A DNA stretch of 64,000 bases from Sphingomonas soli NBRC 100801. GTDB lineage: Bacteria > Pseudomonadota > Alphaproteobacteria > Sphingomonadales > Sphingomonadaceae. The DNA is taken from NCBI RefSeq assembly GCF_001591025.1, contig NZ_BCTZ01000014.1:119572-183571 (forward strand), read 5' to 3'. Made by a program: the position numbers and the translations under genes. The notes beneath the pieces were generated by a model, which was given only the letters and a program-made list of their open reading frames with translations, made no database searches and was not told the origin of the DNA. How positions within the stretch are numbered: position 1 is the stretch's first letter; each line of letters opens with the position of its first letter. Shown piece by piece: positions 52,031 to 62,023 of the stretch.

Positions 52031-52120
52031 GGTGCCCCGTCCACCGCTTCGCGGTCCCCTTCCCCCTAAGGGAGAGGAATGAGGGAGTCGCTTTCCCTCT
52101 CTCCGCTTGCGGGGAGAGGG
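52031..52120. repeat. extragenic palindromes (family A, inverted, and a second hairpin)
   Basis: GTGCCCCGTCCACCGCTTCG CGGTCCCCTTCCCCC (52032-52067) is the complement of the family A core. A second hairpin CCCTCTCTCCGC/GGGGAGAGGG follows at 52095-52120, four bases after the GST stop on the minus strand; it may end that transcript. Confidence 0.65.
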
Positions 52121-52123
52121 TGA

Positions 52124-52795
52124 TTAGAGGTCGAGCTTTTCGTAATCGGCGGGGGGCGGGATGCCTTCCATCCGCTCCGACAGCAAAGGACGGAAGCTCG
52201 GACGGCTCTTCATCCGGACATACCAGCCCTTGGCCTGTTCGTGGCTCTTCCAGTCGATCCCGCCGAGATAGTCCGCGATCGAGATGTGCGCGGCTGCCGC
52301 CAGATCGGCGAGGCTCATCGTCGCGCCCGCCAGCCAGGTGCGGTGATCGAGCAGATAATCGATATAATCGAGATGCTGGACCGCCGCCTTCATCGCGGTG
52401 CGCAGCGCCGTGCCGTCGGGCGACTGCTTATAGACGATCCGCTTGAGCATCCGCTCATGGAGCAGGGGCGCGGTGATCTCGGCATAGAAATTGGTGTCGA
52501 ACCAGATCGTCAGGCGGCGGATCTCGGCGCGGTCGGTGGCGGTGCCGTTGAGCATCGCGGCCTTGCCCACCGTCTCCTCGAAAAACTCGCAGATCACCGA
52601 GGAATCGATCAGCGTCACCCCGCGCTCGGTATCGACCATCACCGGCACCTGCCCGGTGGGGTTCAGATCGAGGAACTCGTCGCGGCGATTCCACGGCGAC
52701 TCGCGCACCGGCTCATAGCCCACGCCCTTCTCGCCGAGCAGCAAGCGGACTTTCCGCGAAAAGGGGCAGAGGGGGAACTGATACAATTGCCACAT
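52124..52795 (-). CDS. glutathione S-transferase family protein
   Basis: 223 residues. The N-terminal domain starts WQLYQFPLCPFSRKVRLLL, with GQVPVMVDTERGVTLIDSSV as the glutathione loop. The C-terminal helical domain contains GATMSLADLAAAAHISIADY. ATG at 52793-52795 begins the conserved fold; the longer frame upstream is rejected. Substrate unknown. Confidence 0.87.
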   Translation of the reverse strand: MWQLYQFPLCPFSRKVRLLLGEKGVGYEPVRESPWNRRDEFLDLNPTGQVPVMVDTERGVTLIDSSVICEFFEETVGKAAMLNGTATDRAEIRRLTIWFDTNFYAEITAPLLHERMLKRIVYKQSPDGTALRTAMKAAVQHLDYIDYLLDHRTWLAGATMSLADLAAAAHISIADYLGGIDWKSHEQAKGWYVRMKSRPSFRPLLSERMEGIPPPADYEKLDL

Positions 52796-52874
52796 GGCCC
52801 ATGCTTTAGGCCGCTGTTGGCGGATGCGTAAAGCGGGCTTCGCCGCAATCACGGCGATAGCCCGCGTCCCCCGC

Positions 52875-52955
52875 CGTCATGCCAGCGGAAGCTGGCATCG
52901 CTTGCGGCTCCGGCGCACCGTCGCGGGGGACCCCAGCTTTCGCTGGGGTGACGGG
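52875..52955. repeat. extragenic palindrome (family D), single copy
   Basis: GTCATGCCAGCGGAAGCTGG, then the spacer TTGCGGCTCCGGCG and ACCCCAGCTTTCGCTGGGGT followed by GACGGG. Nearly identical to the three tandem units at 36509-36839. Confidence 0.85.
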
Positions 52956-52982
52956 CAGGGGCGGCGACGGGTTAGGGCTGGC

Positions 52983-55900
52983 CTATTCCGCCGCCACCGC
53001 TTCCTCCGTGTCGTCGAGCGGATGCGCCAGGCGCGTCAGCATTTCTTTCGGCACGACCTGCCAGAAATGGCCGAGCGCGCGGTTCCAGTCCTCCAGCAGG
53101 CCCTTTGACCATTTGCTGTCGGTAGCCTCGGCATGGGCCTCGACCAATGCACGGAGCTTGTCCTCCCAATGGGCGGACGCAAGGCGCTGCCAGACGATGC
53201 TCTCGGGATTGGCGCGTGTGGCAAACGTGCCGACCTCGTCATAGACGAACGCCATGCCCCCGGTCATGCCCGCGCCGAAATTGGCACCGACTTCGCCGAG
53301 CACAACCGCCGTGCCGTTGGTCATATATTCGCAGCCGTTGGCGCCACAGCCCTCGACCACCACTTCGGCACCCGAGTTACGCACGGCAAAGCGCTCGCCC
53401 GCCTGACCCGCTGCGAACAGGCGGCCCGAGGTTGCGCCGTAGAGCACGGTGTTTCCGATGATCGTGTTCTTCCACGATTCGATGGGCGAGCTGACCATCG
53501 GACGCACCACGATCGTACCGCCCGACAGACCCTTGCCGACATAATCGTTCGAATCGCCGAACACTTCGAGCGTGATCCCCTTGCACAGGAACGCGCCGAG
53601 CGACTGACCGGCCGAACCGCGCAGGCGGACACGGATATGCCCGTCCGAGAGCGCGGACATGCCGAAGGTGCGCGTGACCTCGCTCGACAACCGCGTGCCG
53701 ACGGCGCGGTGCGTGTTGCGCACGGTATAGGTGAGCTGCATCTTTTCGCGGCGCGAGAAGACCGCTGCGGCATCCTTGATCATCTGCGCATCGAGGCTGT
53801 CCGGCACTTCGTTGCGGAAGGTGCTCAGGCTGAAGCGGCGCTCGGCGTCGCTCGCATCGACCTTTGCCAGGATCGGATTGAGATCGAGATCGTCTAGATG
53901 CTCCGCGCCGCGGCTGACCTGGCGCAGCAATTCGGTGCGCCCGATCACGTCGTCGAGGCTCTTCACGCCGAGACGCGCGAGGATCTCCCGCACTTCCTCT
54001 GCGATGAAGGTCATCAGGTTGATGACCTTTTCGGGCGTGCCGACGAACTTCTGGCGAAGTTTCTCGTCCTGCGTGCAGACGCCCACGGGACAAGTGTTCG
54101 AATGGCACTGACGCACCATGATGCAGCCCATCGCGACGAGGCTGAGCGTGCCGATGCCGAATTCCTCGGCACCCAGGATCGCGGCGATGACGATGTCGCG
54201 CCCGGTCTTGAGCCCGCCATCGGTGCGCAGCTTCACGCGGCCGCGCAGGCCGTTGAGCGTGAGCGTCTGGTTGACTTCACTGAGGCCCATTTCCCACGGC
54301 GTGCCGGCGTACTTCACCGAGGTTTGCGGGCTGGCACCAGTGCCGCCGACATGGCCGGCGATCAGGATGACATCCGCATGCGCCTTTGCCACGCCCGCCG
54401 CGACCGTGCCGATGCCGGCCGAGGAGACCAGTTTCACGCATACCCGCGCCTTGGGATTGATCATCTTCAGATCGTAGATGAGCTGGGCCAGATCCTCGAT
54501 CGAATAGATATCATGGTGCGGCGGCGGCGAGATGAGCGTAACGCCCGGAGTGGCGTGGCGCAGCTTCGCGATGAACTCGGTCACCTTGAAGCCGGGAAGC
54601 TGGCCGCCCTCGCCGGGCTTTGCACCCTGCGCCACCTTGATCTCGATCTCGTCGCACGCGTTCAGATACTCCGCCGTGACGCCGAAGCGCCCGCTGGCGA
54701 TCTGCTTGATGACCGAATTGGCGTTGTCGCCATTCTCGCGCGGGCGATAGCGCTCGCTATCCTCGCCGCCTTCACCCGACACCGCCTTTGCGCCGATGCG
54801 GTTCATCGCGATCGAAAGTGTCTCATGCGCCTCCTTGCTGAGAGCGCCCAGCGACATGCCCGGCGTGACGAAGCGCTTGCGGATCTCGGTGATCGCTTCG
54901 ACCTGGTCGATCGCGATGCCTTCGCTCGGGAAGTTGAATTCGAGCAGATCGCGCAGATAGACCGGCGGCAGATCGCGGACCCCGCGCGAGAAAGCGAGAT
55001 AGGAGGAATAGCTGTCATTCCCCACCGCCGTCTGCAGCAGGTGCATGAGCTGCGCCGAATAGGCATGCGTCTCACCGCCGAAGCGCTGGCGGTAAAAGCC
55101 ACCGATCGGCAGCGTCGCGACTTCGGTATCGAACGCCGCTTCGTGGCGCATCGTCGCGTTGAGATGGAGCGAGGCATAGCCTTCGCCCGAAATCTTGGCC
55201 GGCATGCCGGGGAAGAGATCGTTGACCAACGCGCGGCTGAGCCCGACGGCTTCGAAATTATAGCCGCCGCGATAGGAGGAAATGACCGCGATTCCCATCT
55301 TCGACAGGATCTTGAGCAGCCCTTCGTCGATCGCCTTGCGATGGCGCTTCAAGCATTCCTCGAGCGAGAGATCGCCGAACAGGCAGCGCGCGTGGCGATC
55401 CGCGATCGCCGCCTCGGTCAGATAGGCGTTCACCGTGGTCGCGCCGACACCGATCAGCACGGCATAATAATGCGTGTCGAGACATTCGGCGGTGCGGATG
55501 TTGACGCTGGCATAAGAGCGCAGGCCGCGGCGCACGAGATGGGTGTGGACCGCAGCGGCGGCGAGCACGCCGGCGATCGCGATCCGGTCCGGCCCGAGAT
55601 GCTCGTCGGTGAGGAACAATTCGGTGCAGCCGGCGCGGACGGCCTGTTCGGCTTCGTAGCGGATGCGGGCGATGGCGGCGCGTAGCGTATCCGCGCCGCT
55701 TTCCTTGGGCGCTCCGGCCTCGAAGGTGCAGTCGATCTCGGCGGCCTGACCGCCGAAATGCGCGCGCAGCCGGTCCCAGTCGCTGTTGGTCAGCACCGGG
55801 CTTTCGAGCACGAGCACCTTGGACCCGCCACCCTCGGTATCGAGGATGTTGGCGAGGTTTCCGAAGCGTGTCTTAAGCGTCATCACCTGGCGCTCGCGCA

Positions 55901-57503
55901 GCGAATCGATCGGCGGGTTGGTGACCTGCGAGAAATTCTGGCGGAAGAACTGGCTGATCGAACGCGGCTTGTCAGAGATCACGGCGAGCGGCGTATCATC
56001 GCCCATCGATCCGATCGCTTCCTTCGCGGTCTCGACCATCGGCGAGAGGATCAACTCCATATCCTCTAGCGTTTGCCCGGCAGCGACCTGGCGGCGGGTA
56101 AGCTCGGCGCGATCGAAGCGGAGTGGCGGCGCGGTCGGGGCGGCGAGATCGTTGATCGTCAGGAATTCGCCGATCATGGCGGCATAATCGGCCTCCCCCG
56201 CGATCCGGTCCTTGATCGCGCGGTCGTCGAACAGGACGCCCGAATCGAGATCAACCGCGATCATCTGGCCAGGACCCATCCGGCCCTTGGCAACCACGTT
56301 GGTCTCCGGGATCTGGACCATGCCGGTCTCGGAGCCGACGATCAGCAATCCATCGCTGGTCTGCGTGTAGCGCAAGGGGCGCAGCGCATTACGATCCACG
56401 CCGGCAACCGCCCAGCGGCCATCGGTCATCGCCAGCGCGGCGGGGCCGTCCCACGGCTCCATCACCGATGCGAGATATTTGTACATCGCCAGATGATCGG
56501 CAGGGGTTTCCTCTATCGACCATGCCTCCGGCACCAGCATCAGCTTGGCGGTCGGCGCGTCGCGGCCCGAGCGGCAGATCGCCTCGAACACCGCATCGAG
56601 CGCCGCCGTGTCCGACGCGCCGGCCGGGATCACCGGCTTGATGTCTTCCGACTGCTCACCGAATGCGAGGCTCGCCATCTTGATCTCGTGGCTGAGCATC
56701 CAGTTCTTGTTGCCGCGAATCGTGTTGATCTCACCGTTGTGCGCGAGACAGCGGAACGGCTGGGCCAGCCACCATTGCGGGAAGGTGTTGGTCGAATAAC
56801 GCTGGTGGAAGATCGCCACGCGGCTGGTGAAGCGATCGTCGCGCAGGTCCGGATAGAAGTCACTCAGCGATTCGGCGAGGAACAGCCCCTTGTAGATGAC
56901 CGAGCGGCACGAGAGCGAGCAGATGTAGAAGCCCTGCACCTGCGCCGCGATGATGCGCTTCTCGATCCGGCGGCGGACAAGATAAAGGTTCTTCTCAAAT
57001 TCGGCGGCGTCGACATCGCCCGGCATCGGGCCGGCGATCATGATCTGCTCGATCTCCGGTCGGGTCGCCTGCGCCTTCAGGCCGATCACCGAGACGTCGA
57101 CCGGCACCTGGCGCCAGCCATAGATGGTGTAGCCCGCCTCGATGATCTCGGATTCGACGATCGTGCGGCATGCCTCCTGCGCCCCCAGATCGGTGCGCGG
57201 CAGGAAGATCATGCCAACGGCGAGCCGGTTCGGCCGCACGCGATGCCCGCCCGCCGAGATCGCATCATCGAAGAAGCGAACGGGCAGATCGACATGGATG
57301 CCCGCACCGTCGCCGGTCTTGCCATCGGCATCGACCGCGCCGCGATGCCACACCGCGCGCAGCGCATCGATCGCCGACTGGACGACGCGGCGCGAAGGCT
57401 GGCCGTCGATCGCGGCGACGAGCCCGACGCCGCAGGCATCGCCTTCGAATTCGGGGCGGTACATGCCCTCACGGGCAAGGCGATCGCGCTCTGCCTGGTT
57501 CAT
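52983..57503 (-). CDS. gltB: glutamate synthase (NADPH) large subunit
   Basis: 1506 residues, normal size. The glutamine-amidotransferase domain starts at the nucleophile Cys24 after a short propeptide (EFEGDACGVGLVA). The FMN synthase domain includes PGEGGQLPGFKVTEFIAKLR, MINPKARVCVKLVSSAGIGT and the 3Fe-4S ligands in CIMVRQCHSNTCPVG. The C-terminal GXGXG beta-helix domain ends the protein. It makes two glutamates from glutamine and 2-oxoglutarate. ATG at 57501-57503 overlaps the previous stop; the 1557-residue frame upstream is not homologous. Confidence 0.96.
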   Translation of the reverse strand: MNQAERDRLAREGMYRPEFEGDACGVGLVAAIDGQPSRRVVQSAIDALRAVWHRGAVDADGKTGDGAGIHVDLPVRFFDDAISAGGHRVRPNRLAVGMIFLPRTDLGAQEACRTIVESEIIEAGYTIYGWRQVPVDVSVIGLKAQATRPEIEQIMIAGPMPGDVDAAEFEKNLYLVRRRIEKRIIAAQVQGFYICSLSCRSVIYKGLFLAESLSDFYPDLRDDRFTSRVAIFHQRYSTNTFPQWWLAQPFRCLAHNGEINTIRGNKNWMLSHEIKMASLAFGEQSEDIKPVIPAGASDTAALDAVFEAICRSGRDAPTAKLMLVPEAWSIEETPADHLAMYKYLASVMEPWDGPAALAMTDGRWAVAGVDRNALRPLRYTQTSDGLLIVGSETGMVQIPETNVVAKGRMGPGQMIAVDLDSGVLFDDRAIKDRIAGEADYAAMIGEFLTINDLAAPTAPPLRFDRAELTRRQVAAGQTLEDMELILSPMVETAKEAIGSMGDDTPLAVISDKPRSISQFFRQNFSQVTNPPIDSLRERQVMTLKTRFGNLANILDTEGGGSKVLVLESPVLTNSDWDRLRAHFGGQAAEIDCTFEAGAPKESGADTLRAAIARIRYEAEQAVRAGCTELFLTDEHLGPDRIAIAGVLAAAAVHTHLVRRGLRSYASVNIRTAECLDTHYYAVLIGVGATTVNAYLTEAAIADRHARCLFGDLSLEECLKRHRKAIDEGLLKILSKMGIAVISSYRGGYNFEAVGLSRALVNDLFPGMPAKISGEGYASLHLNATMRHEAAFDTEVATLPIGGFYRQRFGGETHAYSAQLMHLLQTAVGNDSYSSYLAFSRGVRDLPPVYLRDLLEFNFPSEGIAIDQVEAITEIRKRFVTPGMSLGALSKEAHETLSIAMNRIGAKAVSGEGGEDSERYRPRENGDNANSVIKQIASGRFGVTAEYLNACDEIEIKVAQGAKPGEGGQLPGFKVTEFIAKLRHATPGVTLISPPPHHDIYSIEDLAQLIYDLKMINPKARVCVKLVSSAGIGTVAAGVAKAHADVILIAGHVGGTGASPQTSVKYAGTPWEMGLSEVNQTLTLNGLRGRVKLRTDGGLKTGRDIVIAAILGAEEFGIGTLSLVAMGCIMVRQCHSNTCPVGVCTQDEKLRQKFVGTPEKVINLMTFIAEEVREILARLGVKSLDDVIGRTELLRQVSRGAEHLDDLDLNPILAKVDASDAERRFSLSTFRNEVPDSLDAQMIKDAAAVFSRREKMQLTYTVRNTHRAVGTRLSSEVTRTFGMSALSDGHIRVRLRGSAGQSLGAFLCKGITLEVFGDSNDYVGKGLSGGTIVVRPMVSSPIESWKNTIIGNTVLYGATSGRLFAAGQAGERFAVRNSGAEVVVEGCGANGCEYMTNGTAVVLGEVGANFGAGMTGGMAFVYDEVGTFATRANPESIVWQRLASAHWEDKLRALVEAHAEATDSKWSKGLLEDWNRALGHFWQVVPKEMLTRLAHPLDDTEEAVAAE

Positions 57504-58054
57504 TCCGAAATTCCTTCCTTGGCGAACGCAGCAGTCAATGCCGCGTCGCACGCTTCCTCTGCGGCGAAGATCTGCTCGATGAAGCCCCCGCCCAATTGCG
57601 CATTCATCGCTTCGCCGAACCGAATCAGGGGATAGCGCCCGGTAAGCGCCTTCCATTCGGGCGTACCCTCGCTCGCCTTTTCCGCCACCGCGCGATCGGG
57701 CCCGGTATAAAAGGCGATCATCGCGCGCAGATCATCGTCGCTTAGCGACATGGCCACCGCGAGCATAACGCGCGACACTTGCTCGCTGCGGCTGGTGTCC
57801 GAACATTTCGCGCGATCGGCAAAGGCCGCTGCGATCTCGGCCGATTTGGCGGGATAGCGCTTGCCGAGACCGGCGGCGCGCTCGGCGGCGAAGGGGTCGG
57901 GCTCATCCGGTTCCGCACCCGATGGCGGCAATACCGAAACCAGCCGGGCGGCAAGCTCCGCATGCGCGTCCTGCGATGCGCGGGCGCCGGCGGAAGTCCC
58001 GGCGAGAGCAAGGCCGAGCAAGGCAGCGGCGGGAAGGAGCAAACGAACGATCAC
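57500..58054 (-). CDS. secreted DUF2059-like protein inside the glt operon
   Basis: 184 residues. A signal peptide (LLPAAALLGLALAGTSAGA) precedes a helical domain with MLAVAMSLSDDDLRAMIAFY TGPDRAVAEK, the pattern seen in DUF2059 proteins where a helix pair is followed by FY-(T/S)-(S/G)-P. A cysteine is found in AKCSDT and another in EEACDAAL. Function unknown. It is coupled at both ends by ATGA between the other DUF2059 protein and gltB. Confidence 0.7.
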   Translation of the reverse strand: MIVRLLLPAAALLGLALAGTSAGARASQDAHAELAARLVSVLPPSGAEPDEPDPFAAERAAGLGKRYPAKSAEIAAAFADRAKCSDTSRSEQVSRVMLAVAMSLSDDDLRAMIAFYTGPDRAVAEKASEGTPEWKALTGRYPLIRFGEAMNAQLGGGFIEQIFAAEEACDAALTAAFAKEGISE

Positions 58055-58707
58055 TGCGCCTTCGGCTTTCCGGGCGTTGCAAGCTTCTCCTTTTCAGGCG
58101 GCAGATGCGCGGTCTCGGCGATGAAGCGCTGCATCACCTTCGGCATGATCTTGACCATTTCGGGCGTCATCACGGCCATTTCCTTCATCATGTCAGGATC
58201 CATGAAGGCGGCCATGAGCTCCTGCCCGAACGCGATGCCCGTGGGCGTCGTGAAAAACGTCTCAAGGTCGCTGAGCTGGGGAAGCGTAAAGCGACGTGCA
58301 AAGGCGCGCCCCAGCGCCGCGCGGACGCCCGGCTCGATCGCGTCCATCAGTGGAGTCATTTCCTCGCCCATGATCCGCATCATGATCGTCATGCGCTCGC
58401 GAAAGGCGGGATCGCTCTCCGCCATCGCCTGCGAGAAGGTCTTGCCGTCCTTGTCCGGCACGCCGAAATCGGCACCGGTAAGACCGCCCATGCCATCGAA
58501 CATGGCTTCCATCATGCCGGGGAACATGTCGCGCATGACACGGCGATAGGTGCCGGCGGGAAGAAGGCTGGCCGCCACGCGCTGGGCGACCGCTTCGCGC
58601 GCAGGATCGGCGGGCGCGGGCGTCGCCTGCGCACCTGGCGCGTTCTGGGCCAGTGCGGTTCCGGGCAGCGCGCTCGCGAGCGCCAGTGCAACCATCCATC
58701 GGGTCAT
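58051..58707 (-). CDS. secreted DUF2059-like protein inside the glt operon
   Basis: 218 residues. The signal peptide ends at TALAQ. The methionine-rich middle (MFPGMMEAMFDGMGGL, RMTIMMRIMGEEMTPLMDAI) is followed by the DUF2059-type pattern TLPQLSDLETFFTTPTGIAF and a methionine-rich end (DPDMMKEMAVMTPEMVKIMP). Periplasmic. Function unknown; the methionines could bind metal or serve as oxidant scavengers, but this is speculation. Start overlaps the gltD stop (ATGA). Confidence 0.75.
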   Translation of the reverse strand: MTRWMVALALASALPGTALAQNAPGAQATPAPADPAREAVAQRVAASLLPAGTYRRVMRDMFPGMMEAMFDGMGGLTGADFGVPDKDGKTFSQAMAESDPAFRERMTIMMRIMGEEMTPLMDAIEPGVRAALGRAFARRFTLPQLSDLETFFTTPTGIAFGQELMAAFMDPDMMKEMAVMTPEMVKIMPKVMQRFIAETAHLPPEKEKLATPGKPKAQ

Positions 58708-60137
58708 GCTGCTATCCTCCCCTTTTCGCGCATCCAGGCGTGCATATGCGCCGCGACATCGCGGCCGTCGCGGATCGCCCAGACGACAAGGCTGGCGCCG
58801 CGCACGATATCGCCGGCGGCGAACACGCCATCGAGGCTGGTCATCATCGTCTTGCCATCGGCGCGGACGGTGCCCCAGCGCGTGACGCCCAGTTCGGGCG
58901 CGCCGAAGAGCGTGGGGAGGTCTTCGGCCTCGAAGCCCAACGCCTTGATCACCAGATCGGCGGGGAGCTGGAACTCGGCACCGGGATCGATCTCGGGCGA
59001 GCGGCGGCCGCTGGCGTCAGGCGCGCCGAGGCGCATCTTCGCGGCGCGGACCCCGGTGACCGTGTCGCCACCCTCGAACGCTTCCGGCGCAGAGAGCCAG
59101 ACGAACTCCACGCCCTCCTCTTCGGCATTGGCAGTCTCGCGCTGCGAACCGGGCATGTTGGCGCGGTCGCGGCGATAGAGGCACTTCACCGACGCTGCGC
59201 CTTGGCGAACCGCAGTGCGGACGCAATCCATCGCGGTATCGCCGCCGCCCACTACGACGACATGCTTGCCCGCGGCATTTAGCGAGCCATCGTCATATTC
59301 GGGAACCGCGTCGCCAAAGCCCTTGCGATTCGGGGCGGTGAGATAATCCAGCGCCTCGACCACACCCGCGGCCCCGACGCCGGGCGCCTTGATCCCGCGC
59401 GCCTTATAGACGCCGGTGGCGATCAGGACGCTGTCATGCTTCGCGCGCAGATCATCGAGGCTGGCATCGCGACCAACCTCAAAGCTGTGGTGGAAGGTGA
59501 TCCCGGCTTCGCGCAGACGCTCAACGCGGCGCATGACGACGTGCTTCTCGAGCTTGAAGCCCGGAATGCCATAGGTCAGCAGCCCGCCCGCGCGGTCGTG
59601 CCGGTCATAGACATGCACCTCATAGCCACGCTCGCGCAGATATTCGGCGGCGGAAAGCCCGGCAGGCCCCGCGCCGATGATGCCGACCGACTGGCCGCGC
59701 GCCGGACCGACGCGAACCGGCTCGACCCAGCCTTCTTCCCAGGCGGTGTCGGTGATGAACTTCTCGACCGAGCCGATCGTGACCGCGCCGTGCCCGGAAA
59801 ACTCGATGACGCAATTGCCCTCGCACAAACGATCCTGCGGGCAGATGCGGCCGCAGATCTCGGGCATGGTCGAGGTGCTGTTCGACAGCTCATAGGCCTC
59901 GCGCAGCCGCCCCTCGGCAGTCAGGCGGAGCCAATCGGGGATGTGATTGTGCAAGGGGCAATGCACCGTACAATATGGCACGCCGCATTGCGAGCAGCGC
60001 CCGGCCTGCTCCTCGGCGGCGGGCACGCCATAGCGTTCCGCGATCTCACGGAAATCCTCCGCGCGCAGTTCGGCGTCGCGCTTGGCCGGGTATTGTTGCC
60101 CCGTACGGACGAATTTGAGCATGCGTTCTTCTGCCAT
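58704..60137 (-). CDS. gltD: glutamate synthase small subunit
   Basis: 477 residues. Four-cysteine iron-sulfur segments (CSQCGVPYCTVHCPLHNHIP, CGRICPQDRLCEGNC) precede two Rossmann folds: FAD-binding VGIIGAGPAGLSAAEYLRER and NADPH-binding VVVVGGGDTAMDCVRTAVRQ. It passes electrons from NADPH to GltB. It is the first gene of the operon gltD, DUF2059-like, DUF2059-like, gltB. The AT-rich leader at 60160-60250 probably holds the promoter. Confidence 0.95.
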   Translation of the reverse strand: MAEERMLKFVRTGQQYPAKRDAELRAEDFREIAERYGVPAAEEQAGRCSQCGVPYCTVHCPLHNHIPDWLRLTAEGRLREAYELSNSTSTMPEICGRICPQDRLCEGNCVIEFSGHGAVTIGSVEKFITDTAWEEGWVEPVRVGPARGQSVGIIGAGPAGLSAAEYLRERGYEVHVYDRHDRAGGLLTYGIPGFKLEKHVVMRRVERLREAGITFHHSFEVGRDASLDDLRAKHDSVLIATGVYKARGIKAPGVGAAGVVEALDYLTAPNRKGFGDAVPEYDDGSLNAAGKHVVVVGGGDTAMDCVRTAVRQGAASVKCLYRRDRANMPGSQRETANAEEEGVEFVWLSAPEAFEGGDTVTGVRAAKMRLGAPDASGRRSPEIDPGAEFQLPADLVIKALGFEAEDLPTLFGAPELGVTRWGTVRADGKTMMTSLDGVFAAGDIVRGASLVVWAIRDGRDVAAHMHAWMREKGRIAA

Positions 60138-60260
60138 GGCGCCTCCGCTATCGCAGGGCGCGCCGATATAAAAGGCAGTGTGGCTGTCCTAGTTTGTGAT
60201 TATGCGCCGTTGACGTAATATAAACACAAAATTTGACGTGTATTTAGGGCCGTTTTGCGA

Positions 60261-61061
60261 CTATCGCATCCCCAGCCATATCAAGGCTGCACCGCCGGCC
60301 ACGATTCGGTACCAAGCAAAAGGCGCGAAACCGTGCTTGGTGACCACGGCCAGGAACGCCTTTACCACCGCCAGCGCCACCACGAACGACACGACGAAGC
60401 CGATCGCGATCAGCCCCATGCTGTCCGCCGTGACCGCGTCGCGATGCTTGTAAAGCTGAAGCACGGTGGCACCGGTGAGCGTGGGCAGCGCTAGGAAGAA
60501 GCTGAAATCAGCGGCCGTCCGGCGATCGATGCCGAACGCCATCGCGCCCATGATCGTGGCACCCGAGCGGCTGACACCCGGGATCATCGCGATACACTGG
60601 ACAAGGCCGATCTTGACCGACTGGCTGAGCGAGACGCCGGAGATGCCCAACACATTCTCGGTCTTGGCCAGCCGCTCGATCACGAGGATGGCGACGCCAC
60701 CGATGATCAGCGCCCATGCGACCACCACTGCATTCTCGAGCAGCGCGTCGATCTGGTCCGCCAGCACCAGGCCCAGCGCCACAGCGGGAATGAAGGCGAT
60801 CAGCAGGTTGCGGACGAACGCCACCGAGCTTGCCTCCCAACGTAGTAGCCCTTTGAACACCGCGAGGAAGGTGCGCCAATAGAGCACGACGATCGCGAGG
60901 ATCGCGCCGGGCTGGATCGCGATGTTGAACACCGCCCATTTCGCCGCATCATAGCCCATCAGCTCGGTCGCGAGGATGAGATGGCCGGTCGAAGAAACCG
61001 GCAGGAACTCGGTGATACCCTCGACAATGCCGAGCAGGATCGCGACGAGATAATCGCTCAT
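60261..61061 (-). CDS. uppP: undecaprenyl-diphosphatase
   Basis: 266-residue polytopic BacA-type enzyme that recycles the lipid carrier of peptidoglycan synthesis and gives bacitracin tolerance. The first motif is LLGIVEGITEFLPVSSTGHL, with Glu residues important for activity; the second is IPGVSRSGATIMGAMAFGI. Eight helices, normal length. Confidence 0.95.
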   Translation of the reverse strand: MSDYLVAILLGIVEGITEFLPVSSTGHLILATELMGYDAAKWAVFNIAIQPGAILAIVVLYWRTFLAVFKGLLRWEASSVAFVRNLLIAFIPAVALGLVLADQIDALLENAVVVAWALIIGGVAILVIERLAKTENVLGISGVSLSQSVKIGLVQCIAMIPGVSRSGATIMGAMAFGIDRRTAADFSFFLALPTLTGATVLQLYKHRDAVTADSMGLIAIGFVVSFVVALAVVKAFLAVVTKHGFAPFAWYRIVAGGAALIWLGMR

Positions 61062-61090
61062 TGAATACGCCCCCTATGCCCGCGCCCCGT

Positions 61091-62023
61091 TCAGGCCGCA
61101 GCGCGCGTCTTGCCGAAACGGCCCGCCTTGCGGAAGCGCACCATCCAGGACGGCGCGACGCTCGCCAGCGGGGCAGGCACGATCCCGAAAGCCTCGAAGC
61201 CAACGCCGGTGGGCGGCACGACATTATCGGCCTCCAGCATCCGCCACTGATCCAGCGTGATCGGGGCGAAGGGCAGGAACGGCACCACGCCGCCGATCGC
61301 ATCGGGCAGATCGACGAACGGCACGTCGCGGCCGATCGCGCCGCCGATCCATTTGAACAGCTCGGCCATCGAAATCACATCGGGCCCGCCCAGCGTATAT
61401 AGCCGCCCGGCATGCGCCGCAGGGTCGCCGAGCGCCTGGACGATCGCGCGCGCGACATCGACGACATAGACCGGCTGGAACTTGGCTTCGCCGCGCAGCA
61501 CGGGCACAGCCAGCGGCATGCTGGCGATCATGCCGGCAAAGCGGTTCACGAACTGATCTTCGCGGCCGAACAGGATCGAGGGACGGACGATCACGGCATC
61601 GGGGAATGCCTTGCGGACAGCTGCTTCGCCTTCGCCCTTGCTGCGCCCATAGCCCGAGGGCGATGCAGGATCAGCGCCGATCGCGGAGACATGAACGAGC
61701 GAGGTTACGCCCGCAGCGGCGGCGGCTTCGGCCACATTGCGGGCGCCATCCGCATGGATGCCTTCAAAATCCCCGGCGAGCACGCCCGCCAGATTGACCA
61801 CCGCGTCGGACCCTTGAAGCGCGCGCGCCAGGCTATCGGGCTTGCGGACATCCGCGGCCGCGAACTGCGCCTGGCCGAGCCCGCCGAGCGGCTTGAGGAA
61901 CCAGGCGTCGCGCGGGCGCGGCTGCGCGATGCGGATGCGCGCTCCGGCGGCGAACAGCTCCTGCGCGACATAGCGGCCGAGAAACCCGCCTCCGCCGATC
62001 AGCGTAACCAGCCTGTCCTTCAT
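61091..62023 (-). CDS. complex I NDUFA9-like NAD(P)H-binding protein
   Basis: 310-residue atypical SDR. Cofactor loop TLIGGGGFLGRYVAQELFAA, followed by VVNLAGVLAGDFEGIHADGA, SLVHVSAIGADPASPSGYGR (Tyr in place of the classical YxxxK) and KFQPVYVVDVARAIVQAL. This family is common next to uppP in alphaproteobacteria and is related to complex I accessory subunit NDUFA9. ATG at 62021-62023 follows GGAGG eight bases upstream; a TTG three codons earlier is possible. Confidence 0.87.
   Translation of the reverse strand: MKDRLVTLIGGGGFLGRYVAQELFAAGARIRIAQPRPRDAWFLKPLGGLGQAQFAAADVRKPDSLARALQGSDAVVNLAGVLAGDFEGIHADGARNVAEAAAAAGVTSLVHVSAIGADPASPSGYGRSKGEGEAAVRKAFPDAVIVRPSILFGREDQFVNRFAGMIASMPLAVPVLRGEAKFQPVYVVDVARAIVQALGDPAAHAGRLYTLGGPDVISMAELFKWIGGAIGRDVPFVDLPDAIGGVVPFLPFAPITLDQWRMLEADNVVPPTGVGFEAFGIVPAPLASVAPSWMVRFRKAGRFGKTRAAA

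Noticed and set aside
53898..55685. 595-residue plus-strand open frame
   Set aside because: Antisense shadow of gltB.
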